Made by a program: the position numbers and the translations under genes. From NCBI RefSeq assembly GCF_021404305.1, contig NZ_JABFTX010000006.1, forward strand, positions 21,248-85,247: a stretch of DNA of 64,000 bases, in the 5' to 3' direction. The notes under the pieces are model-generated. The model worked only from the letters and a program-made list of their open reading frames with translations. It searched no databases and was not told where the DNA came from. Below, piece after piece: positions 7,479 to 15,972 of the stretch. This stretch comes from Billgrantia ethanolica. Its GTDB lineage: Bacteria > Pseudomonadota > Gammaproteobacteria > Pseudomonadales > Halomonadaceae. The first letter of the stretch is position 1; every line of letters begins with the position of its first letter.

Positions 7479-8645
7479 TCAGTTCACCTCATGCAGCACC
7501 TTGGCGACTGAGTTGGCCACAACCTCAGCGAGCTTCACTGGGACGGCATTACCAAGCTGGCGCATGGTCTCGCCCCAGGCGCCGTGGAAGATGTACTCGT
7601 CTGGGAAGGTCTGGAGCCTTGCGGCCTCACGGACGGTGAAGTACCGCACGGAGCCATCATCGCGGACTAGCATGTTCTCTCCGCCTGGCACGCCATGCGC
7701 ACCAGCCTTGAGAGTCTTCGAGGGCTCGTCGTATGGGCTCCCGGTGTGGCCCTTGTAGATCCTGGCCCCAGGGGTAAACACATGGTTTGGAATCGTGAAG
7801 AGAGATGGCTTCTCGGGGTCGGGAAGGTCGCTGATAGCATCCCTCACGGTCATCCAAGGCAAACGGTTGGTAACCTCTCGTTCCTCTGTGGCGAGGCGCT
7901 TGATGCGGTTCCTCATCCTCTCCGGAATCGCTGGGCGGTTCTTTTTGGCGATTCGATGACGCTCCCAATACTCCCCGGTGACCCACTTTGCGCGGAGCAG
8001 CTCCACATCGGAGTGAGTGGGCTCTGGAAATGACCACTCAATGCCCAGGTCTGAGCGGAAGCCGACGAGGAACACCCGTTCACGCTTCTGGGGAACGCCG
8101 TAGTCGGCAGCGTTCAAGAGCCGGAAGACGACATTGTAGGTCGGCTGCTTGCCAGACGTGTGGAGGCCTTCGAGGCGGGCAAGGTGTTCTTCCCAGGACT
8201 CGCCCTGACGCTTCACTACCTCGGGATGGCTGAGCTGGAGATACGTGTACTCGAAGTAGCTGGCGAAGCTCTGACGGAGCAACCCTTTGACGTTCTCGAA
8301 GATGAAGGCGCGAGGCATCGTCTTGTGGACGGCTTGCACCGCTGTGGGGAACATGTCCCGCTCATCTAGGTTGCCTCTGTGCTTGCCGCCCAAGGAGAAC
8401 GGCTGACACGGCGGGCCGCCTGAGATAACTTCCACCCTTCCGGCGTACGGTGTCAGGTCGAATTGCCTTGCGTCACCCTCGAAGAGAACGAAATCCTCTC
8501 CATGAGAATCGTAGTGGGTCCGGTTCTCTCGGATGGTCTGACAGGCATCGTCGTCCCACTCAACCACTGCTGAGTGTTGGAACCCTGCGCGGGCCATGCC
8601 CATCGCGAGGCCACCAGCCCCGGCGAAAAGCTCGATGCTACTCAT
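7479..8645 (-). CDS. DNA (cytosine-5) methyltransferase of a type II R-M system
   Basis: 388 residues from ATG 8645, preceded by AAAGGTGA; a GTG three codons upstream lies inside that ribosome binding site. Ordered C5-MTase motifs: ELFAGAGGLAMGM (S-adenosylmethionine binding, motif I), GGPPCQPFS with catalytic Cys80 (IV), ENVKGL (VI), QKRERVFLVGF (VIII) and GNAVP (X). The variable region between VIII and IX should read the target. It protects host DNA from the adjacent GIY-YIG nuclease. The start overlaps the regulator gene by eight bases, so both are in one operon; the nuclease follows after a 64-base gap. Confidence 0.96.
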   Translation of the reverse strand: MSSIELFAGAGGLAMGMARAGFQHSAVVEWDDDACQTIRENRTHYDSHGEDFVLFEGDARQFDLTPYAGRVEVISGGPPCQPFSLGGKHRGNLDERDMFPTAVQAVHKTMPRAFIFENVKGLLRQSFASYFEYTYLQLSHPEVVKRQGESWEEHLARLEGLHTSGKQPTYNVVFRLLNAADYGVPQKRERVFLVGFRSDLGIEWSFPEPTHSDVELLRAKWVTGEYWERHRIAKKNRPAIPERMRNRIKRLATEEREVTNRLPWMTVRDAISDLPDPEKPSLFTIPNHVFTPGARIYKGHTGSPYDEPSKTLKAGAHGVPGGENMLVRDDGSVRYFTVREAARLQTFPDEYIFHGAWGETMRQLGNAVPVKLAEVVANSVAKVLHEVN

Positions 8646-8952
8646 CCTGATCACCTTTCGTCCTGCTCACTGTTCCATCACCTCTGTCTTGCATTTCGGC
8701 CAAACGGCGGTTCCTGCTTGCGCCTCTTGGCTTCTTCGGGACTGCTTCCAGCCCCGCGAGTGTCTTTCTGAAGTCGATGCCCTGCTCCGCCATCTCGCCC
8801 ATCAGCTTTGAAATGACCGCCAGATGGGTCGGAACCGAGGTCCGCCCAGCGTAGTTGGAGACTGAATTGCGGTTCATTCCAACCAGCTCGCTGAACTCCT
8901 TCACCGTGAGTCCCGCCTTGCCGAGTTGCCGCAGGAACTCTTGATAGGTCAT
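8638..8952 (-). CDS. XRE-family helix-turn-helix regulator of the R-M system
   Basis: 104 residues if translation starts at ATG 8952 (MTYQEFLRQLG); a GTG at 8985 is the alternative, and neither has a clear ribosome binding site. Residues 10-50 form a helix-turn-helix (LTVKEFSELVGMNRNSVSNYAG). The C-terminus is basic and probably disordered. Heading the operon before the methyltransferase suggests a transcriptional controller similar to C proteins. Two overlapping palindromes just upstream (8994-9018) are its probable operators, giving autoregulation and timed expression of the modification and restriction genes. Confidence 0.85.
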   Translation of the reverse strand: MTYQEFLRQLGKAGLTVKEFSELVGMNRNSVSNYAGRTSVPTHLAVISKLMGEMAEQGIDFRKTLAGLEAVPKKPRGASRNRRLAEMQDRGDGTVSRTKGDQDE

Positions 8953-8993
8953 GAAAATACCATAACAGAAACCGGAAGTATGCACACAAAAAA

Positions 8994-9018
8994 ATGTGTT
9001 TTACACATAAATTTATGT
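8994..9018 (-). promoter_or_regulatory. Overlapping palindromic operators upstream of the R-M regulator
   Basis: ATGTGT-TTT-ACACAT at 8994-9008 and the perfect 14-bp palindrome ACATAAATTTATGT at 9005-9018 overlap by four bases. They lie 40-65 bases before the regulator ATG, in the AT-rich promoter region. Such tandem palindromes are what an XRE-type autoregulator would bind. Confidence 0.6.
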
Positions 9019-9429
9019 ACATCACTCATGAAGCTAGGTAACCGATGGGTGACGAAGGGATCCTCAAGGAAGGGTTCATGAGAGCGATGGCGACTGAATC
9101 GAGTCACGTTCGTTAAGAATGTGGTTCATGGATGCACCAATTTCGGGCAGCAGCAGCACGAGGGATATGGACGGGAGCAGCCCTTTGTCCTTTCAGCCTT
9201 TGTGGTACCCCGCACAACCCCGTCTTTCTCGGGTAAGCCCCTTCCCCTTGTCCTACCCATTCCATTACCCCCTTTGGGCCTTTTCCCCTTTCCCTCTGGG
9301 TTTCCCATTCCTTCATCAGCGCCTTCCAGGGGTGCCCTCGCGATTGCCACAAGAGTGACTGACTCTGTAACCTACAGGTACCGCTGATACCGTCCGGGAG
9401 CCCAGGTCATCTATGGTGAGTCGTGTTTC
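9019..9429. other. Pyrimidine-rich intergenic stretch
   Basis: About 410 bases between the R-M regulator and the HU-like gene. 9200-9330 is a long C/T-rich run on the plus strand. Frames that can be read through it on both strands are low-complexity and overlap one another, so I reject them. It should hold the promoter of the HU-like gene, but I cannot point to convincing -35 and -10 hexamers. Confidence 0.4.
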
Positions 9430-9705
9430 ATGAACAAGAAGGATCTTGTAAAGCAGGTTGCGGCCTTCGCGGACCTGTCGCATGCTCAAGCCAACCGCTG
9501 TCTCAACGCGTTCATCGCTACCGTTACGGACACCCTGTCGCAAGGGGATAAGGTGACCCTGCCAGGATTCCAGACGTTCGAAGCCCGTCAGCGTGCCGGG
9601 TGGACCGGGCGTAACCCGCAAACAGGGGCTGATATCGAGATTCCAGCGACGACCTCCCCAGCATTCAAAGCTGGGCAGACCCTCAAGAAAGCCGTGAATG
9701 CCTGA
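9430..9705 (+). CDS. HU/IHF-family DNA-bending protein
   Basis: 91 residues, the standard HU length, starting MNKKDLVKQVAAFADLS. The DNA-binding arm shows GRNPQTGADIEIPA, with the proline at its tip and a conserved C-terminal FKAGQTLKKAVN. HU proteins are small dimeric nucleoid proteins that bend DNA. An ICE-borne copy may assist recombination or replication, or silence cargo. The next gene starts two bases after its stop, so both are co-transcribed. It is divergent from chromosomal HU in several positions, as expected for an element-borne copy. Confidence 0.93.
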   Translation: MNKKDLVKQVAAFADLSHAQANRCLNAFIATVTDTLSQGDKVTLPGFQTFEARQRAGWTGRNPQTGADIEIPATTSPAFKAGQTLKKAVNA

Positions 9706-9707
9706 AC

Positions 9708-10469
9708 ATGAGCCTGATTCCGTCCCTAGATATCGAATGGGGTGCTCGCCGGCCAGCCAAACCCTCCATTCAAGTGCTCGAGGTCGGCCGGAAAGATCAG
9801 GGTCCCGTCTTTCTTCTGGTTGAGCGAACCGAGAAGGCTGAAAGGTACGAGGGGAAGGTTTGCGAGGCCTCGATTTCGCTGACGTACCAGGTCATCCATG
9901 AAGACCCGACTTTGCATCACGTAGAGGGTGGCGAGTTCAGCGCCTGTTACCACCGTGACTGGGGAAGCAATGAAGAGTTGGTTAGGCTGTCCAGCACCTC
10001 CGTCCATGAGGGCGGCTATGTCGTTGTCGATCCAAGTTGGCTAGCGGGCCACAAGCTGGGAACCTACCTGCAGAATGAGATCATCGCCTGGGCACAGCAG
10101 TGGCCCGAGGCTGAAGTCTGTCAGATCAAGTTGCTTGCAGGACAGGCCTCGGCTGACAACCGAAAGCGACGGAATCGCTTCTACGAGCAGTTCGGTATAC
10201 GGTTCGACTACGAGACGAGCGAACACGAGGCGGGCGTCTCGCAACCCATGAAGGTGCGGGAGCTTAATACCGTCGACCGCTGGCAGCAAAACATCCAGGA
10301 GATCCCCCTGGAGCGGTTCCTGGCCAAGGCATTGGGACAGATCCGGGACCAACGCTGGGAGCTCAAGGCGCGCGAAAAGAACCTGCAGGAGATTCGCAGG
10401 GACTGGGAGTTTGCCGTCTCGAGGCCAGTGAGATGGACACTGAAGCGTTGGATCGAACGAATAACGTAG
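9708..10469 (+). CDS. Hypothetical protein with GNAT-like region, 253 aa
   Basis: ATG 9708 lies two bases after the HU stop. Residues about 95-165 (LGTYLQNEIIAWAQQWPEAEV followed by SADNRKRRNRFYEQFGI) have the shape of an N-acetyltransferase fold: the helix after the acyl-CoA loop and the N-x-x-FYE-x-x-G end of GNAT proteins. The classic Q/RxxGxG/A loop is not clear, so activity is uncertain. The C-terminal 60 residues are a charged helix ending in a basic amphipathic segment. The pairing with HU suggests a DNA- or nucleoid-related substrate, which is inference. Confidence 0.7.
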   Translation: MSLIPSLDIEWGARRPAKPSIQVLEVGRKDQGPVFLLVERTEKAERYEGKVCEASISLTYQVIHEDPTLHHVEGGEFSACYHRDWGSNEELVRLSSTSVHEGGYVVVDPSWLAGHKLGTYLQNEIIAWAQQWPEAEVCQIKLLAGQASADNRKRRNRFYEQFGIRFDYETSEHEAGVSQPMKVRELNTVDRWQQNIQEIPLERFLAKALGQIRDQRWELKAREKNLQEIRRDWEFAVSRPVRWTLKRWIERIT

Positions 10470-10658
10470 TTGAACCCGCCAGGTGCAGGTCACGCCGGGG
10501 GATAACACAAGATCTGGTAGTAGATCTGAGTTGACTAATCACCACATATAGTGTCAGCCACCTCGTCCCCCCGCGTGAACCGTGCTACGCTCTTTGCAAA
10601 CCCCTTTGCACTCTTACGCTCACTGGGGACGCCATTGAGAACACCATGGGAGGATGCC

Positions 10659-10964
10659 ATGGCCAACGGGAACAATCAGAACGACACCCTTCAGTCCACC
10701 AAGCGGTTACTCAAAGGTTCTGCTGCCTTCACCTCTGCTCTATTGTTTGGGAATCGCGACACTGGGTCCAAGGGGCTGCTGTGGACGCTTGGTGCCGCCG
10801 CCGGGGCGGCAGTTGCAGGGGCATCGAAGACGCTGGCATCCCCCCCGCCAGATGCTGCCTCAAAAGAGGAAGTGGATGAAGAGTGGGAAGGGTGGAGTTG
10901 CCGAAACGGTATTGATGGCCCCGGTTACTACCATGGGCCCTTCCGAGTAGATGACGATGAATAA
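10659..10964 (+). CDS. Hypothetical small protein with hydrophobic Ala/Gly-rich segment, 101 aa
   Basis: ATG 10659 is preferred to an upstream in-frame codon because GGGAGGA lies five bases before it. The N-terminal half is polar, followed by a hydrophobic Ala/Gly-rich helix (residues about 42-58, TLGAAAGAAVAGAS) that may enter the membrane. The tail is very acidic, with Trp, Tyr and His (EEWEGWSCR, YYHGPFRVDDDE). No family recognised. It ends just before the convergent TraG-N gene and is the last cargo gene before the transfer region. Confidence 0.6.
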   Translation: MANGNNQNDTLQSTKRLLKGSAAFTSALLFGNRDTGSKGLLWTLGAAAGAAVAGASKTLASPPPDAASKEEVDEEWEGWSCRNGIDGPGYYHGPFRVDDDE

Positions 10965-11001
10965 GGCCAGAAAACTCTGGCCCTATCTCTCCATCGCCTC
11001 G

Positions 11002-12543
11002 TTATACTTTTCCACCAGTCGCCTTTGACTGCGTTTGTCTCCCCCCTTGCTCACCAGCCGCTTGAGACTTCTTACTGCCGGTATCAAGGCTGCTGCCTAC
11101 GGCCTGTCCAGCGCGTATTCCTGCCCAGCCCAGCACACCCATCCAAATCGCCGGCAGCACCAAGAACATCATCGCCTGAACGAACTGCAGCACAAGCCAG
11201 TCATAAGCATTGTTGACTGCTGCCAGCCAGCTGATCTTGGCCGCATCGCTGCTATAGAGTAGGTCGATAGCTCTGGAATCGATCCATCGAGCCAGTTCCC
11301 ACCAGAATGTCAGGAACCAGGTGGCGAACAGACCAAAGGTTGCCATGCCCGCTGCCTTGTAGGAGTAGCCAGAGATCACCAGGATGAACGGTAGGCAGAT
11401 CACCATGGCCATGATTAGGATCGCCTGCACCATCGGCAGGGACTGCTTAACCATGTCCATCCCCGCTGCCATCGGCAGCATGGCGGTAGCGCCCCCTACA
11501 GCGCCACCGGCAGTGGTGAGGGTCTGAAAGATCCAATCCCAGTTTCCATCCCCGCCAAGATCACGATAGCCCACAACGGTCTGATCCAGGTTTCCATTCG
11601 CCGCTCCGGATCTGGGGCTTACCAACCGACGGATCACATAGTCCTGAGCTTCGTTGCTAGTGAACACACTGCGGAAGCTGTCCCAGAACCTTGGATCGAC
11701 CTGGTCGTACAATCTCGCACGAAGGCCGACATCAGCGGTTGACCACCACTCCCGGCACGTTGGATAGCCTGGTTGACCAGGCCCCGTATTCGGTCGTGAC
11801 ATGTCGCGGTTGGCATCGTAAGGGAAGCCAGACACCGGCCGGTTGGCGTAGAAACTGTCGTAGTAGCCAGGTGTGTCTTGGAAATAGCGACTACCAATCC
11901 AATCGACATCCTGGGCACGGCTGCTATCGACGCTCCCAGTCTGCTGGTAGAGCCGATTGCGTGCGGGGCCAAAGCAAGCCAGTTGGAACTCTCCAACTTC
12001 CCGCTGCAGGACCGAATCCTCAATACTGTTTAGGTCAAGCTCGGTGCGGATCGAATGATAGTCTGTGCTGCATGGAATAGCGGCGATGGCGGCCCCGGTC
12101 ATGCCGTGGGACACCGCATGGACAAAGGCCCACCAGACAGGAATTCGTGGGATTTGGCCATCGATCGTGTTGAGCGTCGATTCACCCCATTGCCCGCTCG
12201 CAAACTGCCGAGTTCCACATTCCTGGCTGCGTCGCGCATCCAAGTCGGACGTAGTTAGCTGCAGTTGCAGGAGCGGCTGACAGGTGAACAGGAAGATAAG
12301 GGCCATGGCGTAGAGCCGCGTCTCAATACGATTGATGGTAAGGACCCCCTTAGACCCTGCCTCATCACCTTCCTGCCTTGCCCTGTACCATTCCGAAGCG
12401 ATCAGAGCGATGAACGGCACCGCAGCAAGCCCAGTACCATTCATGACGCTCCAGATTGCATTGTTCACCAACCAGCCGAGCATGAGCATCGCGTTGGAGA
12501 AATAATCAAAGGCCACCAATGGCGCAGTAAGCATGCCTTCCAT
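11002..12543 (-). CDS. TraG N-terminal-domain conjugal transfer membrane protein
   Basis: 513 residues from ATG 12543, picked over GTG 12561 because GGGAGGA precedes the ATG and it overlaps the upstream stop (TGATG). Hydrophobic helices lie at the N-terminus (about 10-55, 80-100) and again near residues 360-410 and 455-490. A periplasmic domain with several cysteines lies between them (CSTDYHS, CREWW). TraG-N proteins stabilise mating pairs and assemble the pilus in the inner membrane. It is the last gene of the transfer operon, directly after the small membrane protein and PFL_4711-type gene. Confidence 0.88.
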   Translation of the reverse strand: MEGMLTAPLVAFDYFSNAMLMLGWLVNNAIWSVMNGTGLAAVPFIALIASEWYRARQEGDEAGSKGVLTINRIETRLYAMALIFLFTCQPLLQLQLTTSDLDARRSQECGTRQFASGQWGESTLNTIDGQIPRIPVWWAFVHAVSHGMTGAAIAAIPCSTDYHSIRTELDLNSIEDSVLQREVGEFQLACFGPARNRLYQQTGSVDSSRAQDVDWIGSRYFQDTPGYYDSFYANRPVSGFPYDANRDMSRPNTGPGQPGYPTCREWWSTADVGLRARLYDQVDPRFWDSFRSVFTSNEAQDYVIRRLVSPRSGAANGNLDQTVVGYRDLGGDGNWDWIFQTLTTAGGAVGGATAMLPMAAGMDMVKQSLPMVQAILIMAMVICLPFILVISGYSYKAAGMATFGLFATWFLTFWWELARWIDSRAIDLLYSSDAAKISWLAAVNNAYDWLVLQFVQAMMFLVLPAIWMGVLGWAGIRAGQAVGSSLDTGSKKSQAAGEQGGRQTQSKATGGKV

Positions 12544-12923
12544 CAGATTCCTCCCAGCCACTTGGTGACGCTGATTAGCTCGAGCACCAAAATGAAACCA
12601 GCAGACGCGAACTCAAGGCGCTTGAGTTTGTGGCGGGCCATCAACCCGCCATCCTTGTCGTTTGCGATGCGGGTCATGACACGGGGTTTCCAACGGTGGA
12701 GCCAAAGCCAGGTGATCGCCCCATAGAGCACTACTCGCCACCCCAGTAGTAAGGGGGCGGCACTATCCATGACTGACTGCCACGCCCGCAAACTGCCGGC
12801 CATGCGCAGCCCAATTGACGCAATCAACCCGCTGAGCATGTACACGACCAGCAAGACGAACACGAACACGACCAGTGGTGGCCATCTCCTGGGGTCGTAC
12901 CATGCGTGACGTGAGCGGCTCAT
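12543..12923 (-). CDS. Small inner-membrane protein of the ICE transfer region, 126 aa
   Basis: Starts at ATG 12923, overlapping the upstream stop by four bases, and its stop overlaps the TraG start by one base. Two or three hydrophobic helices are visible (residues about 15-40, 57-74 and 105-125), separated by a basic cytoplasmic segment (WKPRVMTRIANDKDG). A protein of this size regularly sits between the PFL_4711-type gene and TraG in this ICE family; its function is not known. The tight overlaps mean obligatory co-expression with TraG. Confidence 0.8.
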   Translation of the reverse strand: MSRSRHAWYDPRRWPPLVVFVFVLLVVYMLSGLIASIGLRMAGSLRAWQSVMDSAAPLLLGWRVVLYGAITWLWLHRWKPRVMTRIANDKDGGLMARHKLKRLEFASAGFILVLELISVTKWLGGI

Positions 12924-14347
12924 TCGCCCTCTCCATTCGTCGGGCGGCCGCGGCTATCCAGGATCCCGCCAGGCCGTGTCGTCTCACTCCGACTGGAGGA
13001 CGCCGCACGGTTAGATGCCCGCTCCAGAGCGGTGCCGGCAGCACTGGCTGCCAAGGCGCGACGGACCTCCATTTCTGATTGAAGGGTGTCGATATCACGA
13101 TCCAAGGACGCAAGTCGCCGATCCAGCGCTGACATTCCCTCGTCATTGCCAGCGATACCTGGATCACTAGCGCCAGCGAGCAGCGCACGCCTAGCCCATA
13201 GAGCCTTGGTCAACGTGCGCGCCAGCGCCATCTCACTCGCCAAGCGGTGCGTAAGAAGCTGCGCCTCGGGATCGGTCCGCAGAGACTCGATCACCCCACG
13301 AGAGACGACCAAGCCTTCACCTGCGGATACGGCCCGCAGGTTCTCGGGAGAAGGTGGTTCGTTGCCGGCCACCAGAGCAACCAACCTTTCGTACACTTCC
13401 TGTTGCTCACTCTCGAGCTCACGCATCAAGCCTGTACCAGCTTGGGCCTGATGCACCTCACAGCCATCACACGTCTGGAGCTCGTCCTCGCCAACAACGG
13501 TACGGGTCCACTCGGCTGCCTCGGCAGGACTGCCCCAGACAGTACACATGCCACCGAAACACTCTCCGCCGCCACTCCCGCCGTTCCCTCCACCACCGAT
13601 CCAATTACCATCATTGGTGGTAACCGAGCCCCATCCCCCGCCGCCGCCGGCGACAGGCTCGTTGCTCGTGGTATTGCTGCGCCCATGCAGTAGGTTGTAA
13701 CCCGCTCGAGCAGTATCCTCGATGACCCTCATGGGTGGCTGGTTGCGCCCACCGCGCTTCTCACCACCCACCCAGGTAAAGCCGTTGTCGCCCCCGGTCT
13801 GCTCAACTTGCCGTTGTGCGGCGACTACATCGTTGGTGGATTGAGCGGAATCCTTCCAACTCTCGGCCTGAGCCCTATCAAAGAGTCCCTGTCCCATCGC
13901 CATGTCAGCCAAGCGCTCGGACATGTTCTCGCATGAGAGTTTCGCGGAATTGAAGTCGGCGCGTCCTTGGAGCACGCCGTTACTCAGCAGGTCGTAAAGC
14001 CCGGGGTTAGCGCGCTGGATAATCATGGCTGGAAGAGATGCCACAGCACCCTGGGCATTTTGAACAACCTGGCCCATGAGGTTCTGAAAGCCATCGGTCA
14101 CACCATTGAGTTGGTTGCTGACGGTAGCTCCGATATCGAAGTTCCCGCATGTGGCATTCATGTTCCAGCGCACTCCAATCCCTCTGGCATAGGGGTTGTA
14201 GCCCCTGCCAGCCGAGATCGAGAATGGTGACGCACCACCAATCTGGTAGTAGAGGTTGTCGGCGGACTGAGCAACAGCATCATCACCAACCGCCACGACC
14301 ATCACCGCCGCCATAGGCAGTATGGAACGCAAGAAGAGCCGCTTCAT
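12920..14347 (-). CDS. Integrating conjugative element protein, PFL_4711 type (TraH-like)
   Basis: 475 residues from ATG 14347, chosen because GGAGGG precedes it and a signal peptide then begins directly (MKRLFLRSILPMAAVMVV). Exported protein with conserved N-terminal SADNLYYQIGGA and a Gly-rich middle (about 250-275), with paired cysteines (CFGGMCTVW, CDGCEVH). A long C-terminal helical part (SALDRRLASLDRDIDTLQ) follows. In the family it acts in the periplasm or outer-membrane side of the mating apparatus, comparable to F TraH. It is encoded 14 bases after the TraU-like gene and overlaps the next gene. Confidence 0.88.
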   Translation of the reverse strand: MKRLFLRSILPMAAVMVVAVGDDAVAQSADNLYYQIGGASPFSISAGRGYNPYARGIGVRWNMNATCGNFDIGATVSNQLNGVTDGFQNLMGQVVQNAQGAVASLPAMIIQRANPGLYDLLSNGVLQGRADFNSAKLSCENMSERLADMAMGQGLFDRAQAESWKDSAQSTNDVVAAQRQVEQTGGDNGFTWVGGEKRGGRNQPPMRVIEDTARAGYNLLHGRSNTTSNEPVAGGGGGWGSVTTNDGNWIGGGGNGGSGGGECFGGMCTVWGSPAEAAEWTRTVVGEDELQTCDGCEVHQAQAGTGLMRELESEQQEVYERLVALVAGNEPPSPENLRAVSAGEGLVVSRGVIESLRTDPEAQLLTHRLASEMALARTLTKALWARRALLAGASDPGIAGNDEGMSALDRRLASLDRDIDTLQSEMEVRRALAASAAGTALERASNRAASSSRSETTRPGGILDSRGRPTNGEGE

Positions 14348-14361
14348 GTGGGTCTCCCTCC

Positions 14362-15324
14362 CTATGAGCCGGTATGAGATAGCAGGGTCTGTCCGCGGCG
14401 TTGGCAGCAGCGGTAGCGCTGCCACAACGCGAAGACATAATCGCCCCCACTATCCAACCGGTCGGCGTAGGTATCACCGGCACCGCGGTCAGGCCAAACG
14501 ACGCACGATTGGCTTAGCTTCGGTGACAGGTGCTGCCACTTGTGGTTTGAATTCCCCTCCACGACAGGCCCTGGCGGCCAATGGCCGTCCCTGGCCCGGC
14601 TAACCAGCGGCTGGTAGACGTGAGGCTGCCCCGTCCGGGTCACGATGTCGGCCGATCGCTGCGCCATGAGCGCCGCTGCCTTGTAATCGTGCACCTGAGT
14701 GATGAACCCGCTACGGGGGTAGATATTCCCCCATAGGTCCGCTCCCATCTGGCCCAGCTCTCGACGTCCAGGGATCAGTGCCTCGGGATAGGCCGATTCA
14801 GGAATGCCCGAACGCCATGCAAAAGCATCGAGTGTGGAGACAAAGTACGGCTGGAACGGCTGTGCCGCTCCAGAGCAGGTGAAACCCAAGGCACTGGCGA
14901 AATGGTTGAAGAGTTCTGTGCCGGGATGGCCAATGGCGTCGACATTCTTGAAACGCAGATGCTCGTGGAAATTCGGCTCAGCATCCGAAGTACTCTGACC
15001 GCCGCCCATGGCATTACCCAGCGGCGGCGAGACCATCGCGATTTCGGTCCAGGGGTTTTCCCCGGTGTTCTCATAGCTGGAGACCACCAGCTCAGGGATG
15101 TAGTGACGGACCTTGAGCGACGTGCGGATACTGCACCCGAATGCGGTGCAACGCAGCCATACGCATATGCCAACAACGCGATAGTCCAGGCACTCCGTTG
15201 ACAGCGCGGATTGCACTATCATCGGGGTGGTAATCGCCTTGGTCGGCTGTGAAACGAGCACTCCTCCCAGGCTCAATAGCCCGACCAGCAAGGCCCACCT
15301 CAAGCGAGAGACTCGGATTGTCAT
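14362..15324 (-). CDS. Integrating conjugative element protein, PFL_4710 type (TraU-like)
   Basis: 320 residues with an N-terminal signal peptide (MTIRVSRLRWALLVGLLSLGG). The mature part is rich in cysteines (ECLDYRVVGICVWLRCTAFGC), typical of TraU-like periplasmic proteins needed for mating-pair formation and DNA transfer. The cysteines imply disulfide bonding and dependence on host or element-encoded oxidoreductases. The start overlaps the stop of the upstream PFL_4709-type gene (ATGA). It is part of the 15.8-11.0 kb operon. Confidence 0.9.
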   Translation of the reverse strand: MTIRVSRLRWALLVGLLSLGGVLVSQPTKAITTPMIVQSALSTECLDYRVVGICVWLRCTAFGCSIRTSLKVRHYIPELVVSSYENTGENPWTEIAMVSPPLGNAMGGGQSTSDAEPNFHEHLRFKNVDAIGHPGTELFNHFASALGFTCSGAAQPFQPYFVSTLDAFAWRSGIPESAYPEALIPGRRELGQMGADLWGNIYPRSGFITQVHDYKAAALMAQRSADIVTRTGQPHVYQPLVSRARDGHWPPGPVVEGNSNHKWQHLSPKLSQSCVVWPDRGAGDTYADRLDSGGDYVFALWQRYRCCQRRGQTLLSHTGS

Positions 15325-15803
15325 CGTGTCACCTCCCCTCGAGTATCGAGAATCTCGGCGACTGCTGCGGAGACGTCAGGTTGGCCATAGACTACGAATT
15401 CACCATCCACGACCACTGCGGGCACCTTCTCCACCCTCAGCATCCAGGCCCGAGCCACACCGACATGCAGCTCGCCATAGCGTCGTATGGCGTCATTCCA
15501 TTCCGGGGACTGCATCCGATCGCGCATGACCGCCTCTGCCGCGGACAGATCGGCCGGCAGCCCTTCCGACAGCTCGGCATCGAGACGAGCCGGCGCATCG
15601 AGCTCAATGACTGCTGTGCCAGGTGGCACATTGGTCACTGGGATGCCGGCGATGGTGAACACCTCAACGGTGTCGCTGAATTGCGGGGCAGGTTCCAGGG
15701 CAAGGGAGATGCCCTGTCCCAGCCCGGTAATAGGGGCCAGGACGGACGCACTGACTGCTAGGAGGGCCAGCCAGCGGCGGTAAATGTGGAGATGTCTCTG
15801 CAT
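15321..15803 (-). CDS. Integrating conjugative element protein, PFL_4709 type (TrbC/thioredoxin-like)
   Basis: 160 residues from ATG 15803, preceded by GGAGTGG; a start eleven codons upstream is possible but would hide the signal peptide (LALLAVSASVLAPITG). The C-terminal half has the thioredoxin-like pattern AWMLRVEKVPAVVVDGEFVVYG seen in TrbC/TraW-type transfer proteins, without a CxxC active site. It is therefore periplasmic and structural rather than redox-active. First gene of the operon through TraG; a degenerate copy of the shared ICE promoter motif lies 68 bases upstream. Confidence 0.87.
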   Translation of the reverse strand: MQRHLHIYRRWLALLAVSASVLAPITGLGQGISLALEPAPQFSDTVEVFTIAGIPVTNVPPGTAVIELDAPARLDAELSEGLPADLSAAEAVMRDRMQSPEWNDAIRRYGELHVGVARAWMLRVEKVPAVVVDGEFVVYGQPDVSAAVAEILDTRGEVTR

Positions 15804-15870
15804 GGATGCCACTCCAGACAATCGATGGACTGTCACAGGAATACCTGTGTACTGGAGCTGGCTCAGTAGA

Positions 15871-15879
15871 AAACATTAA
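15871..15879 (-). promoter_or_regulatory. Degenerate copy of the CTTAACATT operon motif
   Basis: On the minus strand TTAATGTTT sits 68 bases upstream of the PFL_4709-type start, followed by TCTACTG. This compares with CTTAACATTTTCTCTG upstream of ssb. It is weaker than the three exact copies at 24939, 32191 and 36576, but the distance to the start codon matches theirs (66-70). Confidence 0.35.
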
Positions 15880-15972
15880 TTCCGTATCTAGGGTTTGCCC
15901 ACTGTCCCCTTGACGTAATGCACAGTTCGCTCTTCCCTATGGCCACTATCCAAACAACGAGACAAGACCGTC

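Noticed and set aside
9121..9387. Overlapping frames on both strands in the pyrimidine-rich stretch
   Set aside because: Low-complexity Pro/Leu/Ser or Gly/Arg runs caused by base composition.
10502..10560. Possible promoter (TTGACT / TATAGT) before the 101-aa gene
   Set aside because: The spacing between the hexamers is about ten bases, too short for a sigma-70 promoter.
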